Shown piece after piece: positions 23,219 to 34,668 of a DNA stretch of 64,000 bases. Under the pieces are notes generated by a model that made no database searches, was not told the origin of the DNA, and saw only the letters and a program-made list of their open reading frames with translations. The DNA is from Agriotes lineatus (Eukaryota; Arthropoda; Insecta; Coleoptera; Elateridae), in the NCBI GenBank assembly GCA_940337035.1, contig CALNHX010005224.1, forward strand, positions 47,191 to 111,190. Reading direction: 5' to 3'. The translations under genes and the position numbers were made by a program. Numbering within the stretch: position 1 is the first letter of the stretch; every line of letters starts with the position of its first letter.

Positions 23219-23462
23219 CACCCGTATTCATAGTCATTCGCCAGCGACTCGCCGCAGTTCCGTTATGAATAGTATGTTGGCGGCACTGTACGTCTATGTC
23301 AAATTCGAGGTTATCAGGCTAGGTTTTCCGTCAGTTTTGACAGAAACTAACACAAAATCTAACCTGCTAACCTCGAATTTGACATAGACGTACAGTGCCG
23401 CCAACATACTATTTATAACGGAACTCCGGCGAGTCGCTGGCGAACGACTATGAATACGGGTG
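23219..23462. mobile_element. 244-bp palindromic MITE with TTA target duplication (PIF/Harbinger-like)
   Basis: The two halves are near-perfect inverted copies. The left half starts CACCCGTATTCATAGTCATT and the right half is its reverse complement with few mismatches over about 110 bp; only the innermost bases diverge. TTA flanks both ends (23216-23218 and 23463-23465). A 3-bp TTA/TAA duplication is typical of PIF/Harbinger elements. Element plus one TTA is 247 bp, which shifts the frame by one. Subtracting it makes the frame of 22997-23215 continuous with that of 23463-24239, independent proof of the boundaries. It encodes nothing. Superfamily assignment rests on the duplication and structure only. 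Confidence 0.9.
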
Positions 23463-24239
23463 TTACAATTGCCATTACATTATTTCATGCAAATAAATGA
23501 TGTTAATAAGAAGGTTGCATTTCTAAATGAACAATTACTTTGCCTTTTTCATAAGCATGCTTCTGTCAAAACAATGAAAATTACAAAAAAGAAAGCACCT
23601 TGGATTACTGATAACGTAAGATTAATGATGAAACTTAGGGATAAAGCTAAAGCTCAATATTTAAAGAACAAGACAAATGGCAAGTGGGAGTATTACAAGT
23701 CCTCAAGGAATCTAACTACGCGGGCTATAAAAAGTGAGAAAAAAGCTTATTTTAAATTTAAATTTTCAAATTCGGATTCTAAGGCTATGTGGAATGAACT
23801 AAAGTCATTAAATATATCAGCAAATAAGAAAAACGAACTACCTACCCACCTAAGTAAACCAAAGGAAATTAATAACTATTTTCTAGATAGTATAACAGGA
23901 ATTCATAACAATAATGATAATACCTTAAATTATTATAGAAATAATACCTTTTCAGATACTATCGTACCAATGGAATTTACTCTTGTAGATTGTGACATTA
24001 TAACTTATATACTAATTAAAATAAAAAGCAATGCTAAGGGTTCTGGCGAGTTAACTATACAAATGATAAAATTTTGTTGTCCACATTTAGTTCCATATAT
24101 AACTACTCACATCATTAACACTTGCTTATATGAAAATATCTTTCCATCTCAGTGGAAACTTGCATTAGTAACACCTATACCAAAAATAAAAGATCCTACT
24201 GAATACAAACACTTGAGACCTATTAGTATTCTACCTACA
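23463..24239 (+). pseudogene. LINE ORF2, linker and N-terminal RT region
   Basis: This continues ORF2 right of the MITE in one open frame. It includes the Lys-rich linker with APWITDNVRLMMKLRDKAK (residues that follow the endonuclease in Jockey/CR1-type ORF2), an LIKIKSNAKGSGELT block (the usual K-NKA-GPD-I region), FPSQWKLALVTPIPK and the beginning of RT motif 2, HLRPISILPT. It ends at the 12-bp sequence ATTCTACCTACA (24228-24239), which is duplicated on the far side of the next insertion. The annotated open frame runs past this point to 24290 only through inserted sequence. Confidence 0.85.
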
Positions 24240-24363
24240 GATACCAAACATAAAAGAATAAAGTTGTTTGGTATCTGTGTATGGCTTTAAGTTTGACATG
24301 TTGCCTGCACACTCTGTGTTTGATATGTGTTACGTCCTGTGAACCATACGATAATGAATGATG
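24240..24363 (+). mobile_element. 124-bp retroposed insertion with 12-bp target duplication
   Basis: ATTCTACCTACA occurs at 24228-24239 and again at 24364-24375, immediately bounding a 124-bp segment. The segment ends GATAATGAATGATG, a short simple-repeat tail like that of many LINEs and SINEs. It starts with a perfect 11-bp inverted repeat (GATACCAAACA ... TGTTTGGTATC). Segment plus one duplication is 136 bp, a +1 shift, and subtracting it brings the ORF2 frames on either side into register. It is most likely a 5'-truncated SINE or LINE end. I see no clear pol III A and B boxes. Confidence 0.85.
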
Positions 24364-24375
24364 ATTCTACCTACA

Positions 24376-25599
24376 CTATCGAAGATCCTAGAAAAGATAG
24401 TTTCACTTCAGTTAAAGGAGCATTCAACTCAAAACAACATCATTCCTACTAACCAGTCTGGATTTCGGGCGGGACATAGCTGTGCAACAGCTTTATTAAA
24501 TGTAACCGATGATTTGCTCGAAGCTGCGGACCAAGGCAAAGTATCAGTGTTGATATTGTTAGATTTCAGCAAGGCATTTGATACTGTGAATCATTCAATT
24601 CTTTTGTCTATTTTGCACTATGTTGGTTTCTCATATGGCGTAATAGACTTTTTCAAAAGTTATCTTGAAAATCGATCACAACGTGTTGTGCTGCCTTGTG
24701 GTACATCAAATCCGAGACTTGTACCAGGTGGAGTGCCGCAGGGATCTGTGCTTGGTCCGTTACTTTTTTTAGTGTATACATCTTTATTTCACAAACACAT
24801 AAAAACGTGTAAATTTCATATGTACGCTGATGATACACAGCTTTGCCATTCATTTACTATATCTGACTATCAGCATGCATTTTTAAACATTAACTTAGAT
24901 CTTCAAGAAATTGCTAATATTATCTAAAAATCATTCACTTTTAATTAATCCTGCAAAGGAAGTTGTTAACTTACAGATAGATGGAGTTACTATACCGGTT
25001 ATGGAACAGGCACGGAACCTTGGACTGATGGTAGATAACACGTTTAGATACAAAACCCAAATTATGTATAATATTAAGAAAGCTCATATGAACCTTAAAC
25101 TTATTTACCCTCATAGAACTTATTTTTCAAAAGAAATTAAAATTCAGTTTGGTCTAATTTTACCTTTTGCGCCGAAGTTTACGGTTCATGCTTAACTAAA
25201 GATAATATAAATCAAATTCAGAGAGTGCAAAATTCGTGTCTCCGACTGGCATATGGCATCAGAAAATATGATCATATTTCTCATAAATTGCAAGATGCAG
25301 GCTGGTTAAATATGGCAAATAGACTAAAACTGCTTGCGGCCACGTTATACCACAGAATTGTTCTGCATAAGAGACCAGCGTACCTCTATAATAAAATTAC
25401 TTACCGCACAGATATTCACAACATAAACATCAGGTATAAAGGAACCATAACACCACCAGTTCATAAAACTGCACTATATGAACGCTCCTTTACGTACCAA
25501 ATAGCAAAGGTATATAATAATCTTCCTATATTCTTGAAGGGTCTGTCTGTAAATGCCTTTAAAAGAAAACTTACGATCGAGTTGCTACGCCAACAATAA
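24376..25599 (+). pseudogene. LINE ORF2, reverse transcriptase core and C-terminal domain
   Basis: The RT motifs are well preserved: IIPTNQSGFRAGHS near 24450, motif A LLDFSKAFDTVNH with catalytic Asp at 24562-24564, motif B GGVPQGSVLGPLLF near 24730, and the YADD catalytic box at 24823-24834. A frameshift near 24915-24925 moves the reading to another frame (KNHSLLINPAKE, then the NLGL motif). A second break near 25155-25185 removes a few codons, after which GSCLTKDNINQIQRVQNSC and the C-terminal region are open to the stop at 25597-25599. All key catalytic residues visible here are intact, so inactivation came from frameshifts and the two nested insertions. Confidence 0.88.
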
Positions 25600-25953
25600 T
25601 TTATTTATACATTTATATTTATGTTACTTTTACAACTGTGATACGATGTGTTACATGCTACTTTGTTATTATTTCTTCATAGCCACGACCAACTGTCGTC
25701 GAATTGTATTAGTTTTTAGTGTATAGTTTTAACAAAGAGCGTATAATGATGCTCTTTGGTTTTAAGAATTATATAAACTTAAGAAAAAATCTTTATTATG
25801 CAAGGTTTGGGTGGTAGATCAAGAGCGGAATATCGCTGCAATTGAACCTGGGCCTTGGGGTTTCCCTATAAATTAATTGAAATTACGTTTATTTTTTGTT
25901 GTTGTAATTTTTAATTATATGGGAAATAAAGCTGCTTATTATTATTATTATTA
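25600..25953 (+). other. LINE 3' UTR and (TTA)n tail
   Basis: About 320 bases of non-coding sequence follow the ORF2 stop, then GGGAAATAAAGCTGC with an embedded AATAAA and six TTA units (25936-25953). The 3' end closely resembles that of the LINE fragment ending at 11263 (CAAATAAAGCTTTA plus TTA units), so the two are related lineages. Confidence 0.8.
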
Positions 25954-28893
25954 TATCTGCACTGTAACTATGATTTTCAGATGAAAAAAGGTGGTATCTA
26001 CAGTTTGCAGTTAAATATATTAGCTTATTTAGACACGCTCTAGCTCCTCTTGAATATATGGTGCGGTATTTTTGGAACACCCCGTATTGGTATAGGAATA
26101 TAAAATAAAAGCAAATAAATGTTTTAATCGATTTATTTATCACTTTAATTGCAGTACTGTAAAATAAATAAATACAAACATCATGTTTTTAAAAGCACGA
26201 CCGCTGCGATATGTGAAAAGCGCAGGTCTATTTTTAAACGATCAAATTATGCATTCCGACTATCGTATGTCATGTCATAATGCTGCCTTCCTTCATCCAT
26301 CAAAAGAATCTACAGTAATTAAATTCACTGACATGGCAAATAAATATGACTTAACTATTGATAAAAAACAGATTTAATAACATGAAATAACATCTTATGG
26401 TCAAAATTTATTTAAAAACAATTTAAATTCAAACACATTTAGTAAATTTATTCAGAAAATGTATAATGGATACAAAAACATTGCGCTTCCATACTTTGAC
26501 CAAAATGATTTAAAAAGATATTTTTGTCAACTACATGGAAAAATTGCATGTTCAACACATTGGAAAAGTGATTCTTCCATGCTCACGTAAAACTTTTATA
26601 TTCGCTGAAAAACTCACTTTTCTTAACTTGTAGAACAATCTACTATTAATTCACTAGCGATTTAAGAAGAAAATTAACTCGCTAGCATATAAACATTATA
26701 AACAGTTACTTATGGTTGCTATTATAGAGATAATAATAATAATGCCAGTTTAAAATGACAAAGAAATAATAATTAATCGAGTTATTTACCACATTTATAT
26801 TTTTATGACGCTCAACGCCTTAACAGCTTAAACCTGAAAAGAAACACAGATTGCAGGCAGCTGAAAATTATTTCAGTGGCCTAAATAATTCTCACATATA
26901 ATCTCATAAGAGCATTAATTCTTTCCGGATTTTTTTTACTGCGTGTCAACAACGTCGTATTAATTAGGACGCCTTCCATAGGCGAGCGTTCCCTTTCCAG
27001 AGACTTTCCATTTGAAAATTTATTTTTTGGAACTTTCCTTACTGCCAATCTCTAGCATGCTTTTAAAACTTTCTTTAGTGCAACAAAAGTTATTAAATTC
27101 GTCCTACATTTTAAATGCGGCATATGCCGCGGGTTTCAGCTAGTTTCCAATAAGTTATATAATCAGAATGAAGGAGGCAGCATTTTTTAAATATTTTTGT
27201 GTTAACGTACGGTTAAAAAAATCAGTGAAAAATATAATACTGCCTATACCAATGGAAAATATAGAAATTGAACATATTATTGAATCTCTCATGAAACAAT
27301 TGCAAAAAACGCAATATAAAAGTGAATGAATAAAAATTAGAGCAAGGTGCTTCTGAAATAGACCCAATCACCATTACAAGAAGACCGTATGATAACTAAA
27401 ACATCACGTTAACTACTTAAAAATTGAGACTACTTAGATTAGGAAGGGAACCATCGCTACAACATTCTACTTTGACATACAAGGAATACTTTGATATATT
27501 TGGAACAATGTTTTTTCTTCCATGCGTGCTGTATTCCCTTATCAGAAAACATTACCAACCACACTAACCTCTCTGGTAAAGGATGGGATCGATTACTATG
27601 TAAGGAAACGAAAGAGCGGGCATAGTTTTCATCTTCCTATCTCTAAATTTATTAAAAATCTACATGAGGTAAAATTTTAAAGTTAAATTTATTAGTAATA
27701 CTTTTCCAATCAGACAATAACTACTTTAAATAGAACGCCCACATTACCGCCCGAGAGAAATAGATAAAAGTAAAAAACATAATTCAAAAAAATATGCCTT
27801 TATTTTCTTATCTTCCACTTCTACAGCTTGCAAGCTTTAAAGGCCACAACTTTATATTTGAAATTAAAAATTTAAATTAGTATTCAAACCTATTATGGGT
27901 TGGTTAGAAACTACAACGTAGTGTACAGGTAATGAGCTAGATTTTACCACCCTGTATACTGCCGTAACTGCTGACGTGGGACCTTCAAGGCACCAGGTTG
28001 CGCACTATGTTTATTAATTTATTTACTTTAAACAAAGCGCAACGTCCAGTAGTTAGTGCTAACTGTGTTAATTAAGTTCACAAATACGTGTTTGAAGGTT
28101 ACATAATAGGATAAACAAATCAGAAGGTATTTCGGTTTAAAATACGCATACTTAAAGGTTAAGAATTAGAATAAATGAATATGCAGTAACATGAAAGAAA
28201 AATACCTATCACACACTGAGTGCGACAAGGGGATATAGCTTCCGGTAAACTATTATCATAATAATGGAGAATAATGTAACAAGATAAGGTCGTAGCTTCC
28301 GTACGCTACGTGAAGAACACATATGAGCAGTAAGAAGTTTGAACCAATTTACTGCAGAATCACTAATCTCCAGCCACGTAACAAATTTCAACTAGGAATA
28401 AACACCGCGCCGGAGTCTAACCTGAAGGTTTCCTGAAACTTAGTTTAAAAAACTATCGACTGGTTATAACCTAGTACAAAGATCCCACCCGATAACGCTA
28501 ACACCTAAACTGAGTGCGCCGGAGTTTAACCTGTGACCCATTTGGACTTTTTTCCCTTTCGTCCTCCTCATTATAATTACCCTATGAGTCCGTAACCAAG
28601 AGTCTATGGATCTAGGTCGATAGCAGAGCCAGAATAACAGTCTAACTAAACTTTGGGCAGCCCATTGCTAACAAATCGCCGTTGAAAAGCAAAAACACGG
28701 CCCTCTGGGAGTTTCCTGGACGCAGGCGCCTCATTTTATGAACTCATGGTCCTCCAAGCGCTAGCACAGCAAGCATCTGTCACCAGAGCTTATTTCGGCG
28801 GTCAATTCGATTTTAGATTACAGTTAATGACGGTCGAGTGCTGCCAGAGCTAGCTTGGTGGCAATTTGGCAAACTTCCTAAAGCTGTACATTG
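25954..28893. other. no identifiable gene
   Basis: AT-rich sequence with unsupported short frames (26183-26377 plus; 27155-27367 and 28209-28391 minus). A lone GGAACACCCCGTATT at 26077 looks like one end of a mariner-like repeat. Near 28400-28530 the word GCGCCGGAGTYTAACCTG occurs twice (28408 and 28515), a short dispersed repeat. Confidence 0.4.
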
Positions 28894-29690
28894 AGTTTAG
28901 TTTAGTCTAGTTTAGTTTATTTATTCGTATCAGTACACAAAATAAGTGTTTATACAGGTCAGCAACCATATAAATAATGTTAAATATATAAGAAAATACA
29001 ATTAACACTTTAAAACAAAATATTTAAACATATATCTATATAAAACTCTAACATAATCATTTAAAATAGAAGTATCACCAACAAACAATAATTTACAATT
29101 AAAATGTTACATTAATGACAATTATTGAAAAGAATTATTAATAAATTCAATCTCAAACACTCAAAGGAATTCAAAGTCACTGGTGAGGTATTCTTCAAGG
29201 GAATAAAATGATTTCGAAATTAAATAAGTTATTATTTTTGACAAAAATAATTTCTCATTAAGTTTTTTTATATTATCTGGAAGGACATTGTAGAATTTTA
29301 TGCAGTGGTAGTCAGTACCCCTGCGGGTCCTCCCAAGTCTGCGAAAGCCAGGAATGATGTTATGATTGTGGCGAGTTGGGTAGTCATGAACATCCCCATG
29401 AGTTTGAAACAGAGTGATATTTCTCCTTAAGTGGATCAAGCAACGCAGAATATAGACACACGGGATAGTCATTATCCGTAGCTCTCCAAAACAATGTCGA
29501 CAACAGTCCCTGTAGCCCAGTTCTGTGATAATACGAATACATTTTCTTTGTAGGGCAAAGATTTTGGGCATATGAGCTGAATGACCCCAATTTAAGATTG
29601 CATATGACATGTTAGATGCAAAATACCCATGGTACGCTGTTAGAAGTATATTTCTGGAAGCATTTTCCGGCCCACCAGGCGTTTTGGTCT
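28894..29690 (-). mobile_element. 5'-truncated LINE 3' end (reverse transcriptase C-terminal part)
   Basis: The minus strand is open from about 29690 to the stop at 29161. It begins in the RT thumb/C-terminal region with NILLTAYHGYFASNMSYAIL (the usual LLTAY-GLF-S-LSYGI block), then IFALQRKCIRII and GYRDCCRHCF, followed by a THGDVHDYPTRHNHNI block. These are typical of Jockey/CR1-type insect LINEs. Downstream comes a 3' UTR of about 230 bases, AATAAATAAA and a (CTAAA)-type tail (28894-28919 on the plus strand as TTTAG repeats). The RT catalytic core is absent. The different tail repeat shows it is another lineage than the (TTA)n LINEs. No target duplication was found. Confidence 0.82.
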
Positions 29691-29749
29691 GCTGTAGTGT
29701 GCATGTTCCCCAAGAAAATCGCATTTTTAGAGATATATCACTTAATTTC

Positions 29750-30370
29750 TATGGTAGAGCTGTAACGTTTCGCCCAGCGGGAACGCGTTTTTCTGAATTA
29801 AAATTAATTCGCGGGTTCTCCCATAGCGATTTCTACGTTACTTATTAGAGTTTGAATCTTTAGAACGCCCGCCCAGCGATAAAAGCACGTCATCGAGGAA
29901 GCGCAGTTATACCTATGCGCCGTTCTCCCACTTAGGTTGCACGAAGCACGAAGAGGGGACATAAAAGCAGCTTCACGACCGATTCACGAGGCATTCCTTC
30001 CTGCATTCAAACTCAGCATTCATTCCAGTATCCACCCAGTCCCAGATCATCCCCAATCCTATCCGTCCCGTCCGATTAAAGGAGATTCTTTCACATCCCA
30101 TTATTTTCCCGAAATCCCGAACCAGTATTTAAGTAGTTGAACCGACGCCTCTAATTAGAGACCGGCTTCTAATTACATTACCCGAACATATTCCTGTCTA
30201 GGAGTCAGTTTGAGGCGACGCCCCTGTATACGGGACCGCTTTCCTGGCTCGATTTTTCCAGTCCGGAATCAGTACAAATAATTCGCTCACTTCCCGTTTT
30301 CAGCTGCATATAAAGCTTCTCCGAGACGTGTTTTGGAGGCAACGCTTCTCTGAGAAACCGCTTCATACGT
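29750..30370 (+). other. GC-richer region with recurrent hairpins sharing flanking boxes
   Basis: Three units at 30143-30169, 30215-30243 and 30339-30364 share the pattern CRACGCC, a short palindrome, then ACCG/CTTC. The palindromes differ: CTCTAATTAGAG, CCC...GGG around GTATAC, and TTCTC-T-GAGAA. Two weaker relatives are at 29771-29793 (CGCCCAGCGGGAACGCG) and about 29866-29885. TATA-like words precede some units (TATTTAAG at 30126, TATAAAGC at 30309). This could be a promoter or LTR-like region or an array of structured RNA sites. No known element is recognised. Confidence 0.45.
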
Positions 30371-31883
30371 TTCAATTAAATATCAACTTTAGCCATCCGG
30401 TGTAATTAAACTCAAAACAAACATATCCAATTGCAAATTGTAAAGACTAGGCATTTGGAAAAATGTCGAGGCCGTTTCGATTACGCACTAAATAGTTTTG
30501 ACTACAGATCCTTACTTACCAGTTGGACTTCCCCAGAGACGAAGAGCAGCACCGACGGGAACTCCTGGGGCTTATTCGCTCCGCAGAGGAACGTCTTCGT
30601 CATCGGTAGTCTCCCCGAGGTCACCCGCCGCGACACCAGCTGGGTAAACAAAGCACGCCCACTACACAAGCCCGCAGCGACGTCACGACCTGTAAGGCCA
30701 CTTGGCGGCCTTCCAGAATATCCCGGAAGTGTAAGAAAAGTCCTGCCATAGCCGAATTAACCTATATTTACAGCTTCACGTGCCTTTTGTCATTTTGACC
30801 GAGTTTTGAGCTTAACGAGTGGTATCACTGAGACTAAATTCTGCGGTCCGCCAACGGCACCAGTGGCGTCCCGTCATTCGACCAGGGCACAGACCATCCG
30901 GCCTCCAAACGCACCGATGTATGACGGGTTGCAGGAAAGCTAGGTTTTCTCAACAGGACGTCTCGAATAACTACTGATTTTATAGGGAAATACATTTTAT
31001 TTTGATCTATTGAATAATGCCCATGTTTGTAAATAGATATTGAACTATAATTAAACTGTGTTGGTGGTTGTGTGCTAATCTGGTGGTGTACTTCTGAGAA
31101 GGACCAAAATTAACTCCGACTAAAAGCTACTCGACGGCGATTAATTTATTCAACACCCTTAATAGCAGAAGGGTGAAGTGTTACAGAGCTAAGATTAAAG
31201 TGACTTATCTAATTTGCTAGATTTAATTACTCCAAATCTATTCAAATGTCGGCTATGAACTACTCCGAAATTCCCCTGCAAGTGGACGTGACACTAAACA
31301 ATTTAAAAAATCAGAGGAAACTAGGGCTAAACATATCTTAACGTTCCTAAGAATACTAAAACAATAAAAAAAAATGGTAATGCGAATTACATCAATTTTC
31401 AAATCAGAAAACATTACCGGCTCGGCGGTGGGATTCGATCTTCAGGGGCTAAGAATGTTATTTTAACGCGGGACGGTATTAAATACAACGCACTTACTCT
31501 TTTCCCCCTTTTGTCTCTTGCAACATTTAACCTGCATTTGTTTGGGTTCTATTTTCGTCAAGAGCAAAGCTATCTGAAAATTATTAGTGTTATCTATTTC
31601 TCAGACCTAATATTTTTTAATATACTCTGTATATCTTTGGTCCAAGATATGGCATTTTTTGTGAAGCGTAAAAACCTGATCTGTGTACCAAATATTACTC
31701 TTTATTTAAGCAATACTTCTTCAGTTAGACCAAAAATAGTCAAAACTTAATTTTTTTACGGTTCTCGCCCTACATATATTTTACCGAAATTCTCTGCGTT
31801 TGATGCCAAGAAGACATATAATCCGCATGCAAAATATCGTCTTCCTCCAAGAAATGGTTATTGAGTTATACCGGCAACGTGAG
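30371..31883. other. no recognised gene; one GC-rich open frame
   Basis: An open frame at 30431-30751 (about 106 codons, plus) is rich in Arg, Pro and Ser but matches no family I know and lacks an ATG at its start. Around 31420-31455 the minus strand reads GATCGAATCCCACCGCC, similar to a pol III B box, perhaps from a tRNA-derived SINE, but no A box or tail is clear. Confidence 0.35.
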
Positions 31884-31912
31884 ACAGACAGCCAGACAGA
31901 CAAACAGACAGA
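31884..31912 (+). repeat. (AGAC)n microsatellite, imperfect
   Basis: AGACAGACAGCCAGACAGAC is followed by further CAGA units. It is a short imperfect tetranucleotide repeat. Confidence 0.85.
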
Positions 31913-33626
31913 CGGAATTGAGAAAACTAATTGTTCTTCGTCCAAGAGCCCTGAAACGTGAAGATCTGAAGAAATGTCGGAAGGTGATGTTTTCGCAATT
32001 ACTATACTTTCTTCGTCTTTTATACCAGGGTAGTAGTAGAAGTTCAACACCTTATATCTTGGCACACGAAACCGTAGCCTACCTTTTAGGTAAAAGAACC
32101 TTAGATGGACCAAAAGAACAATGTCTCCATTAACCGAGGAGCACGGAGATTTTGTAAGCAAAAAGGCACACACAGGAAGTTGTGGAGATGAAAAAAGATG
32201 TTTACGTCCAGAAGAAAACACGCGCAAGGGTTTCTACAGAAAGTGAAGTGACACGAAGGTGCATTCATATATTCGTGGCACGAACAATATGCAGTTGTTG
32301 CAGTTTTGGATTTATAGTAATGTACCAATCTGACCTTGCTAAAAACGATTGATAAATGACAAATTTATCTGACATTTGCAAAAAAAGTTGTCGTACATAA
32401 GAGACGACTGTGTGTAGACATATGGCAAAAGGTATACATTTGAAGTTTGTGCAGTGATAAAATATGCATAAATGTTTAAAACTTGTATCGATATGCAGAA
32501 TCATTTAGGGATTCTGCACATCGATAAAAAAAGTTGTGGTTAAGCTTAATGTGTAAATTTTAATTACTGCACGAACTTCAAAATGTATACATTTTTGCAA
32601 TTTTTCTAAACCAACCATCTCTCACGTGCCACAATTTTGTTTAGAAATGTCAGTAGTCATTTTTCAATAGCTTCTAACAAAGTAATATTGCTGCACTACT
32701 CGAATATCAAAACTGCTCGTCAGTTGAGCTTCGGATATGTGAATCCCCTCTCGTAAGAACATAACAGCCGTTATTACATATTCTGTTAAACATTACGGAT
32801 AGGTTTGAATCGTAAAATAGTAATTTACGCTACAAGTAAGTAAAGCTAGCCTTTAGTCACTAGTGGGGCAGAGCTCAAACGCGAGTGAGCGAGCGTTTTA
32901 AGACGGGGACCGCTGCACTTTTTCCTATAAGATGGCAGCACCATAGAAACAGCACGGTATTTTAAAATCTGTTAGACGTCGTTCACAATTAAAATTAACC
33001 AATTATTTTCATATATATTGTTAGAAAACAACGCGCTGAAGGGTGTGATCAAATTTCACCTGGATGTGAAGTCAAATAACAGAAATATTAAATAAATAAA
33101 ATATAAATTTTTGAATTTCTTTTTGGTCCAAACTTGACATGTTAATAGCTTATTCCCTAGATAATGTTATTATAAAACTAATTGTGGAATATAAACCACA
33201 TTGGTAGACAAATAAACCTAAACGACAGATTTTATTGCGAGAATTGTGACACTGGAATACGCGTTCACCATAATAGCTGCCCTAAACTTGGGCAACTGTT
33301 TGATAGATGGCGCCGTCAACTGTTCTGTGACGTCACATGACATGCCTGGTGATTTGTGATTGCGATTTTGGTTATGTAAATGGAATCCAGTTTTAGCGGC
33401 AAAATTTTGCGAGTTTATCGCAAAATTTTAATTGAAAGCGGTAAAACTGAAATGCGTTTGGCTTATGATGAAGGAATGGGGACACAGTGCTACATAAAAC
33501 TCATTATCAAGTTAGAAGTTTCGTATGGACATGCAGAGCACGATGGCGGGAAATTTAAACTTTGCAATGTACTGGCAAATGCCTGAATTTAGTGATGTAG
33601 ATAAAATATTGAAAAATACACGTTTG
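31913..33626. other. no identifiable gene; one repeat fragment at 32815-32905
   Basis: Short overlapping frames on both strands carry no domains. The stretch 32820-32905 shares AGTAATTTACGMTACAAG and GTGAGCGAGCGTTTTA with 35605-35645, and its TTAGTCACTAGTGGGGC is the reverse complement of a word at 35645-35660. It is therefore a rearranged relative of the duplicated repeat there. Confidence 0.5.
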
Positions 33627-33722
33627 CTTATGAGCATCTTAACGAGACTCCTTTGGTTGCCACAAAACTCGGCTCACCGCCTCATTTTGGCAATCAAACT
33701 CGTATCGTGAAGATGCTCATAT
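33627..33722. repeat. inverted repeat, about 35-bp imperfect arms
   Basis: TATGAGCATCTTAACGAG near 33630 and CGTGAAGATGCTCATATT near 33705 are inverted relatives. The pairing extends inward to TTGGTTGCCA / TGGCAATCAA, leaving a loop of about 25 bases. It is a small foldback element or MITE remnant with no target duplication established. Confidence 0.65.
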
Positions 33723-34007
33723 TCAAACTTGTATCGTTAATATCTATAACATACCATTAATGAAAAAAAATAAGAGACTTTATAGTCTGATTATAACGCA
33801 GAGAAAATAACAAAAACAGACAGTATCTATTATTAAACTACATTATTTTCAATACATCGTTGTTTTCGTAATCTCTATTGAACAAATATAGTAATTAATA
33901 ATAAGTACATAAAAATGCTACACATTTTAACATAAGCTATGAATTCTAGAGAAAAAATGCTCATTCTATTTATGTTAGTTTCTGATGATAATACTTTCTA
34001 GATTACA

Positions 34008-34460
34008 ATAGTTTTTTAAAACTAAAACGTAAGAAAAAATATAAAAACGTAAGATTCACGTGAAAAAAGAGTTTTTTTAAAGAAAAACGTAAGAGAAGAT
34101 TTAAAAAACATACGATCCATATAAAAAAGAGTTTTTTAAAACTACAACGTAAGAAAAGATTTTAAAAACGAAAGATCCATATGAAAAAAGCGTTTTTTTT
34201 TAAACTAAAGCGTAAGAAAAGATTTAAATAACAAAAGGTTAACACCAAAAGCGTGTTTTAAGGAAAACCTAAGAATGAGTTTTTTTACAAGGAAAACGTA
34301 AGAAAAGATTTAAAAAACATAAGATCCATATGAAAAGAGGGTTTTTATAACTAAAACGTAAGAAAAGATTTAAAAAACAAAAGGTTAATATGAAAAGCGA
34401 GCTTTTTTAAAGGAAAACCTAAGAATGCCTTTTTTTACAAGAAAACGTAAGACAAGACAT
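34008..34460 (+). repeat. minisatellite, unit of about 60 bp, six to seven copies
   Basis: Units of the form GTTTTTTTAAAACTAAAACG, then TAAGAAAAGATTTAAAAAAC, then AAAAGATCCATATGAAAAGA repeat with a 60-bp period at 34021, 34081, 34141 and onward. In the later part a spacer with GGAAAACCTAAGAATG separates units, giving a higher-order pattern. Confidence 0.88.
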
Positions 34461-34668
34461 GAACAAGTGAAAGATTGATATTGAAAGTATTTAAGCAAAG
34501 AATTAAAATAAAGATACATATAAAAAACGATGGACTTGTACGTAAGAAGTATTGTATTAAGAAGAAAATAGAAAGGGTGTTAAGTTAAAAAGAAAAAATA
34601 AGTAGAGAACGAACAACGGATCCGAAAAACAGAAGCACATCAGATATTCGATCGAACAGTTCAATTCA

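Larger units (their letters stand above)
21870..25953 (+). mobile_element. LINE (non-LTR retrotransposon, CR1/Jockey-type), 5'-truncated, with two nested insertions
   Basis: The element contains the end of ORF1, a spacer, an ORF2 with AP endonuclease and reverse transcriptase, a 3' UTR with an AATAAA at about 25925, and a (TTA)n tail ending at 25953. The endonuclease-first, YADD-containing ORF2 and the microsatellite tail point to the Jockey/CR1 assemblage, but the exact clade is not determinable by eye. It is dead: at least three frameshifts plus two insertions (23219-23462 and 24240-24363). The 5' end is inferred from where ORF1-like sequence fades. A 16-bp near-match, AAGGYGGTATCTACAG, lies just left of 21870 and again at 25987-26002, possibly part of an imperfect target duplication. 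Confidence 0.85.

Noticed and set aside
31415..31460. Possible tRNA gene or SINE on the minus strand (B-box-like GATCGAATCCC)
   Set aside because: No A box at the right distance and no cloverleaf can be drawn.
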